Shown: positions 16,933 through 25,368 of the stretch, piece after piece
Position numbering within the stretch: the first letter of the stretch is position 1
How the letters are laid out: each line of letters begins with the position of its first letter
NCBI GenBank assembly: GCA_934456435.1
Contig: CAKSHH010000001.1
Span: 186,001-250,000, forward strand
Source of the DNA: an uncultured Eubacteriales bacterium
Lineage (GTDB): Bacteria; Bacillota; Clostridia; Oscillospirales; Acutalibacteraceae
Length of the DNA stretch: 64,000 nt
Direction: 5' to 3'
Translations under genes and position numbers: made by a program
Notes under the pieces: generated by a model
Databases searched by the model: none
What the model saw: the letters and a program-made list of their open reading frames with translations, nothing else
What the model was told of the DNA's origin: nothing

Positions 16933-17898
16933 TTACTGCTGAGAGGCAATCACTCTGTCCGCGAGAGCCTGTAACTCGTCCATGGTGGAAAGCCTGCCGA
17001 TTTCCTGCCTGAAGGATGCCGCTCCGCGTATACCTTTGATGTACCAAGCAGCGTGTTTACGCGCTTCGCGCATACCGATACGCACTCCTTTGTACTCGCA
17101 AAGTGTCGAAATGTGGCGGAGCATAACATTCATTTTCTCTTCGAGCGTCGGTTCGATGAACTCCGCTTTGTTGTTAAGATATGCATTTATGCATTGAAAT
17201 ATCCACGGATTTCCCAAAGCGCCTCTTCCGACCATAAGAAAATCACAGCCCGTTTCGTCGAGCATCCTTTTTGCGCTCTTTCCGTCAACGATATCGCCGT
17301 TGCCGATAACGGGGATTGAAACCGCTTTTTTTACCCGTGCAATTTCGCCGAGCGATACGGGCGGAGCGTACATCTGCACCTTTGTTCTGCCGTGCACCGT
17401 GATTGCGTTGGCACCTGCCGCCTCAATTCGTTTGGCAATTTCAACGGCATTTATGCTGTTTTCGTCCCATCCGATTCTGATTTTTGCCGTGACCGGAACA
17501 GGGGAAACTTCAACGACCTTCTCAACGATTTTGCCGATCAGTTCGGGGTTCTTCAGCAGAGCGGAACCGCCGCCGTTGCCTGCAATCTTCGGCGCCGGGC
17601 AGCCCATGTTGATGTCGATGAAATCGGGAGTAAACTCCATTGCTTTAAGAGCCGCTTTTGCCATAATTTCGGGATCATCGCCGAATATCTGTGCGCCCGC
17701 CGGACGCTCGGCGTCCGAGAGGTAAAGAAGCTCTTTTGACTTTTTGTCCTGCATCGTCAGTCCCTTTGAGCTGACCATTTCGCTGATGACATAAGCCGTT
17801 CCGTAGCTCATACAAAGCTCTCGGAATGCTCTGTCGGCGACTCCTGCCATCGGGGCAAGACAGGCGTGTCCTTTTATTTCAATATTTCCGATTTTCAT
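16933..17898 (-). CDS. dusB: tRNA-dihydrouridine synthase
   Basis: 321 residues, usual for DusB. It is an FMN TIM barrel starting LAPMAGVADRAFR, with DINMGCPAPKI carrying the catalytic cysteine, VTAKIRIGW, ITVHGRTKVQMY, IPVIGNGDI and FLMVGRGALGNPW for FMN phosphate binding. It reduces uridines in the tRNA D-loop with NADPH. In many Firmicutes dusB neighbours folate or lysS genes; here it is alone. The ATG at 17898 fits. Confidence 0.92.
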   Translation of the reverse strand: MKIGNIEIKGHACLAPMAGVADRAFRELCMSYGTAYVISEMVSSKGLTMQDKKSKELLYLSDAERPAGAQIFGDDPEIMAKAALKAMEFTPDFIDINMGCPAPKIAGNGGGSALLKNPELIGKIVEKVVEVSPVPVTAKIRIGWDENSINAVEIAKRIEAAGANAITVHGRTKVQMYAPPVSLGEIARVKKAVSIPVIGNGDIVDGKSAKRMLDETGCDFLMVGRGALGNPWIFQCINAYLNNKAEFIEPTLEEKMNVMLRHISTLCEYKGVRIGMREARKHAAWYIKGIRGAASFRQEIGRLSTMDELQALADRVIASQQ

Positions 17899-18030
17899 TA
17901 AATCACCAAAATTTATTTTACCATAACTGTCGTATACTTGTCAAAATAAATTGCGGCAAAGACACAATTTGCAGGGGACGATATCTGCATTATGTCATCA
18001 CGCCAAAATCTGACGGCCTATAAAATATGC

Positions 18031-19005
18031 TCAGTTCTGCCAATGAATATTGTTGTCGGTGAGCAGGGGGTATCTTATCAGCTCGTTGCTCCAAAGGTCT
18101 TCACGGTGCATATCTATCGCGTTAATTTGGTGATTCTCGTATGTCGTGTAGTAGTAAATTCCCTTGCCAGCATTGCAGCAGGAGGTGTAAATCGTGATCT
18201 CGTATTTGCCGTCCGAGACCTCGCAGCAGCCCCTTTGCTGTTCGACAGAGCCGAGAATGTGGAAGAACTGGCTTACGCTCTCTTTTTCCGAATCGCCTGA
18301 AACGGAGTTCAGCTTGGTGAACGCGACTCTTACAAAGCGCGAAGCCGAAGAGAGGTCGCCGGGCAGACCGATTGCGCCCATTCCTCTGCTGTACATATTG
18401 AGAGAAACCTTATCGGAAAAAGTGTTTTTCGGCTGTTTCGGGGAAAGGTGAGCGAAGTCGCTGAGCCTTTGAAGGTGCCACGGAAACGGCGGATTGTTGG
18501 TCAAAACGCCGACAGGATTGTCGTAGATTTTCAGCCCGTCGGCAACGGATTCCACGGTGACTGCCTTGTTTTTGTCGGCGATTATCCAATGGAGCTGTGC
18601 GGACGGGAGCTTATCGCTGAACGGTGTGCCGACAAGATTGGTCTTGCTCAAAACAGCCTTTGCCTCATCAACCGTGGCGCATTGAGCGAGAATCCACGGG
18701 ATCAGCTCAAACTGAGCGATATTTATCTTGCCCTCAACGGGCTGAGCGTAGACCGCGTTGCCGACAAAGTTAAGCCCTGCGATACAGAGTCCCTTTTCAT
18801 TGATTGCATCGTAATAGAGAGGATAGCCGTCCGCAACGTGAGCCATGCCGATAATTGCATGGTGGCTTTCAATCGGTTCGGTATGTCTGAAATTGAACGG
18901 ATAATTTCGCGGAGTAATTGTGATTTCGTCGCCGTAGGAGAACTCATAGTCAAGAGTTCTGCCGAAGTAGAAATCGTTGGTTTTGTAGGTTGCCGCTGTG
19001 CACAT
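18031..19005 (-). CDS. bsh: Bile salt hydrolase (choloylglycine hydrolase, Ntn family)
   Basis: 324 residues. After removal of Met, Cys2 is the N-terminal nucleophile (MCTAATYKTNDFYFGRTLDY). The other family residues are present: Arg16, Asp19, Asn79 (AGLNFVG), Asn170 (VLTNNPPF) and Arg223 (SASRFVR). This set and the FSYGDEITITPRNYP segment point to bile salt hydrolase rather than penicillin V acylase. It deconjugates glycine or taurine bile salts in the cytosol. ATG 19005 is fixed by the need for Cys2 and by AAAGGA. A MATE exporter lies 102 bases upstream on the same strand, with an inverted repeat (ATAACCGC/GCGGTTAT) in the spacer. Confidence 0.9.
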   Translation of the reverse strand: MCTAATYKTNDFYFGRTLDYEFSYGDEITITPRNYPFNFRHTEPIESHHAIIGMAHVADGYPLYYDAINEKGLCIAGLNFVGNAVYAQPVEGKINIAQFELIPWILAQCATVDEAKAVLSKTNLVGTPFSDKLPSAQLHWIIADKNKAVTVESVADGLKIYDNPVGVLTNNPPFPWHLQRLSDFAHLSPKQPKNTFSDKVSLNMYSRGMGAIGLPGDLSSASRFVRVAFTKLNSVSGDSEKESVSQFFHILGSVEQQRGCCEVSDGKYEITIYTSCCNAGKGIYYYTTYENHQINAIDMHREDLWSNELIRYPLLTDNNIHWQN

Positions 19006-19107
19006 TGTCTTTTTCCTTTCTTTAGCAAGATAACCGCCGACAAAAATCAAAGAAAATTATCAGCGGTTATATATTTAAACTTATTATTTGTTGATCGGAC
19101 AGAAATA

Positions 19108-20460
19108 TCAGATTATCCCGTCATATTTTACTCGGTTCATATATTTGAAACAGAATGATATGGAAATTATACCCGCGATGCACCAGCCGACAGGCCACGA
19201 AACCCATATTCCCGTTGCACCGAGAGCGGTCTTTGAGAGAATTATTGCGAGAACGACGCGCAGAACAAGGTCGGTGAATGTGCCGAACATAAAGGCTTTC
19301 ATCTGTCCCGCGCCCCTGAGCACACCGTCGGAAACAAGCTTTGCGGCTGCCACGAAATAGAACGGAGTGAGTATTCTCAGGAAAAGCATACCCGTGTCCA
19401 TTGCCGTTCCCGTCGGACCCTCAAGGAAGAAATAGATAAGGTAACGGCTTGCCAGGAGGTAAACGGCGACGATTGGAATACAAATCATCCACGTCAGCTT
19501 GACGCCTGCTTTGAAACCGTCCTTGATACGGCTGAACTTGCGTGCGCCGAGATTCTGCGCCGTGTAGTTGGATATTCCGTTGCCGAATGTCGTGAACGAG
19601 GTAATTACAAGGTTGTTGAGCTTGATTGAAGCGGAATAGCCCGCGATAACGCCCGAACCGAAGCTGTTGATAACGCTCTGTATTATAATGTTGCCGACGG
19701 AAATAAAGCTTTGTTGGAGAATACTCGGTATCGCAACAGCCGATATTCTCTTGAGAAGCTCAAAGGAAAATACGGCAGGCTTGCCGTCTGTTTCAATTTT
19801 TGCAAAACGTCTGAACACAAAGAACACCGCAAGTATACAGCTTATTCCCTGACAAATGAACGTTGCCCACGCGACGCCGCTGACGCCCATTTTGAACCCG
19901 GCGACAAAAAGAATGTCGGCGGCAATGTTGGAAACGGACGAGCAGGCGAGAAAGATAAACGGCGTCTTTGAATCGCCGAGAGCGGAGAAGATGCCCGACG
20001 CGATATTATAATAGAAAACAAACGGAAGTCCGATTATGTATATTAAAAGATAGAGCCTTGAATCGGCGAAGATGTTTTCGGGCGTGTTGATAAGCTCAAG
20101 CAATTTCGTTGAGAATATCAAGCCGAGAGCCATGAGCAAAACGCACAGCGCACCGCCTGCAATCAGGGTGGTGTAAACCGCAGTCTTCATATCCCTGAAC
20201 CGCTTTGCGCCGAAAAGCTGAGAGGTGATGACCGAACAGCCGATGTTACAGCCGAAAGCGAACGCAATGAAAATCAGCGTGATTTCATAGCTGTTTCCGA
20301 CCGCCGCCAAAGCGTCATTGCCGATGAATTTGCCTGCGACAAAGCTGTCCGCAAGATTGTAAAGCTGCTGGAAGATGATACTGCCGAAAAGCGGCAGGCA
20401 AAACTTCCATACCACGGTGTAGGGCTTTCCGATAGTTAAGTCCTTATTTATAGCGCACAC
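19108..20460 (-). CDS. MATE family multidrug/sodium antiporter
   Basis: 450 residues with about 12 hydrophobic helices in two similar halves (FCLPLFGSIIFQQLYNLADS at the start, AIPSILQQSFISVGNIIIQS in the middle), the MATE (NorM/DinF-like) plan. Members expel drugs or metabolites in exchange for Na+ or H+. GTG 20460 follows AAGGAT. It precedes the bile salt hydrolase in the same direction, so export of bile acids or taurine-related compounds is a reasonable but unproved role. Confidence 0.9.
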   Translation of the reverse strand: MCAINKDLTIGKPYTVVWKFCLPLFGSIIFQQLYNLADSFVAGKFIGNDALAAVGNSYEITLIFIAFAFGCNIGCSVITSQLFGAKRFRDMKTAVYTTLIAGGALCVLLMALGLIFSTKLLELINTPENIFADSRLYLLIYIIGLPFVFYYNIASGIFSALGDSKTPFIFLACSSVSNIAADILFVAGFKMGVSGVAWATFICQGISCILAVFFVFRRFAKIETDGKPAVFSFELLKRISAVAIPSILQQSFISVGNIIIQSVINSFGSGVIAGYSASIKLNNLVITSFTTFGNGISNYTAQNLGARKFSRIKDGFKAGVKLTWMICIPIVAVYLLASRYLIYFFLEGPTGTAMDTGMLFLRILTPFYFVAAAKLVSDGVLRGAGQMKAFMFGTFTDLVLRVVLAIILSKTALGATGIWVSWPVGWCIAGIISISFCFKYMNRVKYDGII

Positions 20461-20605
20461 ATCCTTATTGACGAATATTTGTTATTATATTATAATTATA
20501 ATACAAAAAACGATGTATGTAAATCATTTTTTGGCGCTTGGCAAACGGTTAGTTTTACATAGTAGCTTTGTAGTTTAAAATCATCGTAAAGAAAGGAAAA
20601 AATTT

Positions 20606-21646
20606 ATGAGTTGGGTAAAAAAATATATTATCGCAGTCACTTTAGTGGTTGCCGTGTTTGCCTGTGCAATGTACCTTCTTGCGACTGACGATATTATGCT
20701 TCTGAATCCGAAAACGATTGTATCGAGCTATCAAGCATGTCAAAATTATTTTCAATATATATACCCGAACAGAGATGACGGAGCGACATATTATTTAACT
20801 CTTGACTCGGTTCATATTGAAGATAACAACGGATATGATTACTATCTTGAATCATTTTGTGACGGACCCGATTATAAATCAAATTATTTGGTAAAGAAAA
20901 AGGGCGATGAGATAATCTCTGCTTTTGATATGCAGAAGCTTGAGCTTTCTCTCAAACATAATTATATAAGTGTTAAATGCGGCGTTTTCAGCAACGGTTA
21001 TCTGTATTTCACAATAGAAAACACAAATTCAATTTTTCGTACAGACGACAACTTAGAAAACTGTGTAGAAATTTTTACACCTAAAAAATTCGGCAGGCTG
21101 CAGCCATATTCGTTCTTCATTAAGGATAACGCTTTTTATTATCTTACGGATTCTCGTAAGCTTGTAAAATATGACGGAGCTAAAGAGACGCAAATAAAGG
21201 AGCTTCCCGAGCTTGACTCAATGAATTTAATTGATAAAACATATAGGGATAATCTTACGGAGTTTATGGTGCCGGTCAACAGTATCAATGATGTTTTTTA
21301 TTACGGAGTCGATAATAATTTGTTTTATTTTGACAACGACGGAAACACCGTCTGCATAGATTTGAGGGTATCAAAACATGCTTCCCATAATTCCGGAGTT
21401 TATCGGATAGAACCGTGTGAGAAAAATGACAAGCTGATGAGCGTTTCATATCTTTATGAAGACTTTAACCCTGAAATGAACTACTATTATATGAATTATT
21501 TAATCAATCCGAAAACGGGTCATTATATTAAATTCAAGCAAAGTGTAAATAACAGAAATCATGAAGTGACAACGAAAGAACTTTTCGATTATGATGACAG
21601 CCTCAGCTTGAAAGCGGGAACAGAAAAAGAAACGGTTGTTGATTGA
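20606..21646 (+). CDS. Membrane-anchored or secreted protein of unknown function
   Basis: 346 residues; family not recognised. The N-terminus (KKYIIAVTLVVAVFACAMYLL) is a signal or membrane anchor, with Cys in VFAC as a weak lipobox candidate. The rest is rich in Tyr, Asp and Asn with repeated beta-type blades such as KNDKLMSVSYLYED and VKYDGAKETQIKEL, suggesting a beta-propeller-like outer domain. GAAAGGAA precedes the ATG. Base composition is clearly more AT-rich than the flanking genes and the next 900 bases are repeats, so acquisition by transfer is possible. Confidence 0.6.
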   Translation: MSWVKKYIIAVTLVVAVFACAMYLLATDDIMLLNPKTIVSSYQACQNYFQYIYPNRDDGATYYLTLDSVHIEDNNGYDYYLESFCDGPDYKSNYLVKKKGDEIISAFDMQKLELSLKHNYISVKCGVFSNGYLYFTIENTNSIFRTDDNLENCVEIFTPKKFGRLQPYSFFIKDNAFYYLTDSRKLVKYDGAKETQIKELPELDSMNLIDKTYRDNLTEFMVPVNSINDVFYYGVDNNLFYFDNDGNTVCIDLRVSKHASHNSGVYRIEPCEKNDKLMSVSYLYEDFNPEMNYYYMNYLINPKTGHYIKFKQSVNNRNHEVTTKELFDYDDSLSLKAGTEKETVVD

Positions 21647-21748
21647 TATTTGTTCGACGTCCTCAAAGGACAAGGCTGATAAACTGTCAGCAAAAATTAT
21701 CTTGGCTCCCTCATCAGATGGAGGCGAAAAATTAGCAGAAACTATATA

Positions 21749-21877
21749 GGCGCCCCTGTAGGGGAGCTGTCACGGCGTGCCCGTGACTGAGGGGGTTTCT
21801 TAAAATTCTGATTAAACTTAATTAAACCCCTCCGACTTCGGCGCTTGCGCCGAAGCCACCTCCCCTAAAGGGGCGGC
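21749..21877. repeat. MITE-like inverted repeat pair
   Basis: A unit at 21749-21798 (CGCCCCTGTAGGGGAG ... GACTGAGGGG) is answered by a related unit in inverse orientation at 21824-21877 (CCCCTCC ... CTCCCCTAAAGGGGCG). Each half has its own internal hairpins. Shorter flanks AAAATTAGCAGAAA (about 21729) and AAAGTTAGCAGGAAA (about 21882) form a direct repeat. No transposase is present. No gene is seen from 21647 to 21956. Confidence 0.6.
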
Positions 21878-21896
21878 AAGGAAAGTTAGCAGGAAA

Positions 21897-21967
21897 TCTC
21901 GGTACGATGTGGGCATCGTGCCCTGCGAATTTAGTATAAAGGAAAAGTGATTGCTTATGAAAAATAT
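21897..21967 (+). repeat. Duplicated unit, copy 1 (contains family B hairpin copy 2)
   Basis: About 71 bases nearly identical to 22246-22317. It holds the hairpin GGTACGATG-TGGG-CATCGTGCC (21901-21922), then TTTAGTATAAAGGAAAAG, and runs into the start of the small membrane protein gene. Confidence 0.75.
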
Positions 21968-22214
21968 AATTACGTTGCTTATATGCAGATTACCTTCACA
22001 CATTTCTTTAACTCCGTTAATTTCACAGCTAACCACAACCGAAAAGATGTTTGACGGATTTTTTATACTCGCATTGTTAATAGTATTCGTAATCATGTTT
22101 TTGATAAGCAAAAAGTTAAAAAAGGGATTTTTGAAAGGCATTTCGGTCTTTTGGACAATTTGTATCGCAGTTCTCATTTTTATAAGATTAGTATGGTTTA
22201 TAAGTAGTTTATAA
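21957..22214 (+). CDS. Small two-helix membrane protein
   Basis: 85 residues with two clear hydrophobic helices (FFILALLIVFVIMFLI and ISVFWTICIAVLIFIRLVWF) joined by a basic KKLKKGFLKG turn; no family recognised. GGA at 21941-21943 is 13 bases from ATG 21957 but 7 from the in-frame TTG 21951, so the TTG may be the real start. It is embedded in repeats and its upstream 70 bases are duplicated downstream. It could be a small toxin-like or orphan gene; coding status is uncertain. Confidence 0.45.
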   Translation: MKNIITLLICRLPSHISLTPLISQLTTTEKMFDGFFILALLIVFVIMFLISKKLKKGFLKGISVFWTICIAVLIFIRLVWFISSL

Positions 22215-22245
22215 ATTTGAGGATAGCAGTAACTTACCAAGGCTT

Positions 22246-22317
22246 TCTCGGCACGATGTGGGCATCGTGCCCTACGAACTTTAGTATAAAGGAAAAGTGA
22301 TTGATTTTGAAAAATAT
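22246..22317 (+). repeat. Duplicated unit, copy 2 (contains family B hairpin copy 3)
   Basis: Near-copy of 21897-21967, with hairpin GGCACGATG-TGGG-CATCGTGCC at 22250-22271. The frame that follows is broken within 25 codons, so any gene behind this copy has decayed. No other gene is seen from 22215 to 22623. Confidence 0.75.
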
Positions 22318-22360
22318 GGCGGTAGTTTTCATCCTCCGGCAAATGAAATAACACAATTCA

Positions 22361-22594
22361 TTGCATAAAATGCATTATTATGCATCGCTCATTCATTGAA
22401 TTGCCTGCCGCTTTTCAATAAATAACCGATTTATACGGGCGGTAACGTGCTATTGAAGTCAAACGCTTTGTAAATTTGCATATAATATTTTGCACACTTG
22501 AAAATCCGTTGTGCATATATACAAAATCAGTCAAAGTATGAAAAAATAGCTTGCATAAATATACATTTTATGCTAATATATGTGCATAAAACAC
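22361..22594 (+). promoter_or_regulatory. Candidate ArgR operator cluster and argG promoter
   Basis: Several A/T-rich near-palindromes built on TGCATA occur: TGCATTATTATGCA (22371-22384), TTGCATATAATATTTTGCA (about 22477), TGCATATATACA (about 22512) and TGCATAAATATACA (22552-22565). The promoter TTGCAT (22551-22556), 17 bases, TAATAT (22574-22579) overlaps the last site. The pattern fits ArgR/AhrC boxes controlling argG; assignment to ArgR is inference. Confidence 0.5.
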
Positions 22595-22623
22595 AGACAA
22601 TACTGTATATCGGAGGTATTATT

Positions 22624-23853
22624 ATGAATAAGAAGGATATCAAAAAAATCGTACTCGCTTACTCTGGCGGACTTGACACATCAATCATCATTCCTTGGCT
22701 CAAGGAGAATTACAACAACCCGGAAATCATTGCTGTTTCGGGTAATGTAGGTCAGGCAAGCGAGCTTGAAGGACTTGAGGAGAAGGCTCTTAAGACGGGC
22801 GCATCAAAGCTCTATGTTGAGGATCTCACAAAGGAGATGCTTGACGAGGTTGCTTTCCCGTGTGTACAGGCAGGTGCTCTTTATGAGAACTATCCGCTCG
22901 GCACGGCTCTTGCACGTCCGATAATTGCAAAGAGACTTTGCGAGATTGCCGAGAAAGAGGGCGCAGAAGCTATCTGCCACGGCTGCACAGGTAAGGGTAA
23001 CGACCAGGTAAGGTTTGAGGTTGCTATTAAGGCCTTCGCTCCTGACATGACAATCATCGCTCCGTGGAGAGAGTGGGATATCAAGTCCCGTGACGAGGAA
23101 ATCGACTACGCAGAGGCACACAATGTTCCTCTTAAGATAAACAGAGAGACAAACTACTCAAAGGATAAGAATATATGGCATCTTTCTCATGAGGGCCTTG
23201 ACCTTGAGGATCCGGCAAACGAGCCGCAGTACAACAAGCCCGGCTTCCTTGAGATGGGCATTTCTCCGGAACAGGCTCCGGACAAGCCGACCTATGTGAA
23301 GCTTCACTTTGAAAAGGGCGTTCCGACGGCTATCGACGGAGTTGAGATGGATTCCGTAGCTCTTGTTACAAAGCTCAACGAGCTCGGCGGCGCAAACGGC
23401 ATCGGACTTCTTGATATCGTTGAAAACAGGCTTGTAGGTATGAAGTCAAGGGGCGTATATGAGACCCCCGGCGGAACAATCCTCTACAAGGCTCATGAGA
23501 TGCTTGAAACAATCACTCTTGATAAGGAAACTTCACACTACAAGGCACTTGTAGGACACAAGCTCGGCGAGCTTGTTTACAACGCTCAGTGGTATTCACC
23601 GCTCACTCAGGCTATCCTTGCTTTTGTTAAGGAGACCCAGAAGACAGTTACGGGCGACGTAACCGTTAAGCTCTACAAGGGAAACATCATCAACGCAGGT
23701 GTAACCTCTCCGTTCTCACTCTACGATCCCGAAATTGCAACATTTGACGAGGACGAGGTTTACAACCAGGCTGATTCGGCAGGATTCATCAACCTTTACG
23801 GTCTCCCGACCAAGGTTTACTCAAAGATGAAGAAAAAGGCCGGTCTTGAATAA
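22624..23853 (+). CDS. argG: Argininosuccinate synthase
   Basis: 409 residues, normal length. The N-terminal PP-loop is VLAYSGGLDTSIIIPWL, and GCTGKGNDQVRFE and MKSRGVYETPGG are typical. It joins citrulline and aspartate with ATP to make argininosuccinate in the cytosol. ATG 22624 follows GGAGG. argH starts 22 bases after the stop. A possible ArgR-controlled promoter lies upstream. Confidence 0.97.
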   Translation: MNKKDIKKIVLAYSGGLDTSIIIPWLKENYNNPEIIAVSGNVGQASELEGLEEKALKTGASKLYVEDLTKEMLDEVAFPCVQAGALYENYPLGTALARPIIAKRLCEIAEKEGAEAICHGCTGKGNDQVRFEVAIKAFAPDMTIIAPWREWDIKSRDEEIDYAEAHNVPLKINRETNYSKDKNIWHLSHEGLDLEDPANEPQYNKPGFLEMGISPEQAPDKPTYVKLHFEKGVPTAIDGVEMDSVALVTKLNELGGANGIGLLDIVENRLVGMKSRGVYETPGGTILYKAHEMLETITLDKETSHYKALVGHKLGELVYNAQWYSPLTQAILAFVKETQKTVTGDVTVKLYKGNIINAGVTSPFSLYDPEIATFDEDEVYNQADSAGFINLYGLPTKVYSKMKKKAGLE

Positions 23854-23875
23854 TCAATAACGGAGAATTTAAACT

Positions 23876-25246
23876 ATGGAAAAGATGTGGGCAGGCAGGT
23901 TTGCCAAGGAACTGAATAAGGAAGCCGATGATTTCAATTCGTCGATCCATTTTGACTGCAAGATGTATAAGCAGGACATAACGGGCTCGATGAAGCACGC
24001 GACAATGCTTGCAATGCAGAAAATCATCACCGACGACGACTGCGACAAGATTCTTGCCGGTCTTCAGTCGATACTTGACGACCTTGACAGCGGCGTTCTT
24101 CAGTTCGATTGGGACGCCGAGGACATTCACATGTTCGTTGAGTCCGAGCTGACAAAGCGCATAGGAGACGTGGGCAAGAAGCTTCACACGGCGAGAAGCC
24201 GTAACGACCAGGTAGCCGTCGATATACGCCTTTACCTCAGGGACGAGACGAATGAGATTATTCCGCTCATTAAAAACTTGCTTGCAGCCATTCTTTCTGT
24301 TGCCAAGGATAACAAAAACACGATTCTTCCCGGATATACCCATCTTCAGCGTGCACAGCCGATAACATTTGCTCATCATCTTTTGGCTTATGCTATGATG
24401 TTTATCCGTGATATCGGAAGGCTTGAGGATGCTTTGAAGAGGATGAATTATTCTCCTCTCGGCTCCTGCGCCCTTTCGGGTACAACATACAACACAAACC
24501 GTGAGTTTGTCGCCGAGCAGCTCGGCTTTGACGGAATTACACTCAACAGTATTGACGGCGTTTCCGACAGGGATTTCTGCGTTGAGCTTATGAGCGCATT
24601 CGCAACTGTTATGATGCACCTTTCCCGTTTTTCGGAGGAAATTATACTCTGGTCGAGCTGGGAGTTTAAGTTCATTGAGCTTGACGACAGCTTCACTACG
24701 GGCTCAAGTATCATGCCGCAGAAGAAGAACCCCGACATGGCAGAGCTTGTCAGGGGCAAGACAGGCCGTGTTTACGGCGATCTTTTCACAATGCTCACCG
24801 TTCTCAAGGGAATACCGCTTGCATACAACAAGGATATGCAGGAGGACAAGGAGTGCATATTTGACAGCATTGCGACCGTTAAGCAATGTCTGAAGGTCTT
24901 TGCTCCGATGATTGAAACAATGAAGGTCATCAAGGAGAATATGTACTCGGCGGCGCAGAAGGGCTTTATCAACGCAACCGATCTTGCCGATTATTTGGCA
25001 AAGAAAGGACTTCCGTTCAGAAGTGCATACAAGCTTGTCGGTCAGATCGTTGCTCATTGCATTGATAACGGACTTGTGCTTGAAACAATGCCGCTTGAGG
25101 CTTACAAGAAGTACAGCGATTTGTTTGAGGAGGATCTTTTTACCGAGATTTCTCTTGAGACCTGCGTTTCCAAGAGAATTTCGGCAGGCGGAACGGGTCT
25201 CGAATCCGTTGAAAAACAGATTGCGTATGTTGAAAATTATATTTAA
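23876..25246 (+). CDS. argH: Argininosuccinate lyase
   Basis: 456 residues. Fumarase-superfamily signature TTGSSIMPQKKNPDMAE holds the catalytic serine loop; HTARSRNDQV and GYTHLQRAQPITF are also present. It splits argininosuccinate to arginine and fumarate. It forms an operon with argG and is closed by a terminator at 25261. Confidence 0.97.
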   Translation: MEKMWAGRFAKELNKEADDFNSSIHFDCKMYKQDITGSMKHATMLAMQKIITDDDCDKILAGLQSILDDLDSGVLQFDWDAEDIHMFVESELTKRIGDVGKKLHTARSRNDQVAVDIRLYLRDETNEIIPLIKNLLAAILSVAKDNKNTILPGYTHLQRAQPITFAHHLLAYAMMFIRDIGRLEDALKRMNYSPLGSCALSGTTYNTNREFVAEQLGFDGITLNSIDGVSDRDFCVELMSAFATVMMHLSRFSEEIILWSSWEFKFIELDDSFTTGSSIMPQKKNPDMAELVRGKTGRVYGDLFTMLTVLKGIPLAYNKDMQEDKECIFDSIATVKQCLKVFAPMIETMKVIKENMYSAAQKGFINATDLADYLAKKGLPFRSAYKLVGQIVAHCIDNGLVLETMPLEAYKKYSDLFEEDLFTEISLETCVSKRISAGGTGLESVEKQIAYVENYI

Positions 25247-25260
25247 ACTTAAAAATATTT

Positions 25261-25287
25261 GGGCTGTCCTGATGAACAGCCCTTTTG
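25261..25287 (+). terminator. Terminator of argGH
   Basis: GGGCTGT (25261-25267) pairs with ACAGCCC (25276-25282), followed by TTTTGTT. Confidence 0.85.
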
Positions 25288-25322
25288 TTCTAATTAAGTA
25301 TTTGAAAATATTGTAAAACTAT

Positions 25323-25350
25323 TTGAAAATTTTATTAAATGATGTATAAT
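25323..25350 (+). promoter_or_regulatory. Promoter of argF-carAB
   Basis: TTGAAA (25323-25328), 16 bases, TATAAT (25345-25350). AGGAGGGTGAT follows before the argF ATG. Confidence 0.75.
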
Positions 25351-25368
25351 TACAGGAGGGTGATACCG

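Noticed and set aside
22297..22368. Frame reading V-IDFEKYGGSFHPPANEITQF, reminiscent of the start of an SMI1/KNR4 immunity protein
   Set aside because: Only 23 codons before a stop and no continuation in another frame was found; too short to call even a pseudogene with confidence.
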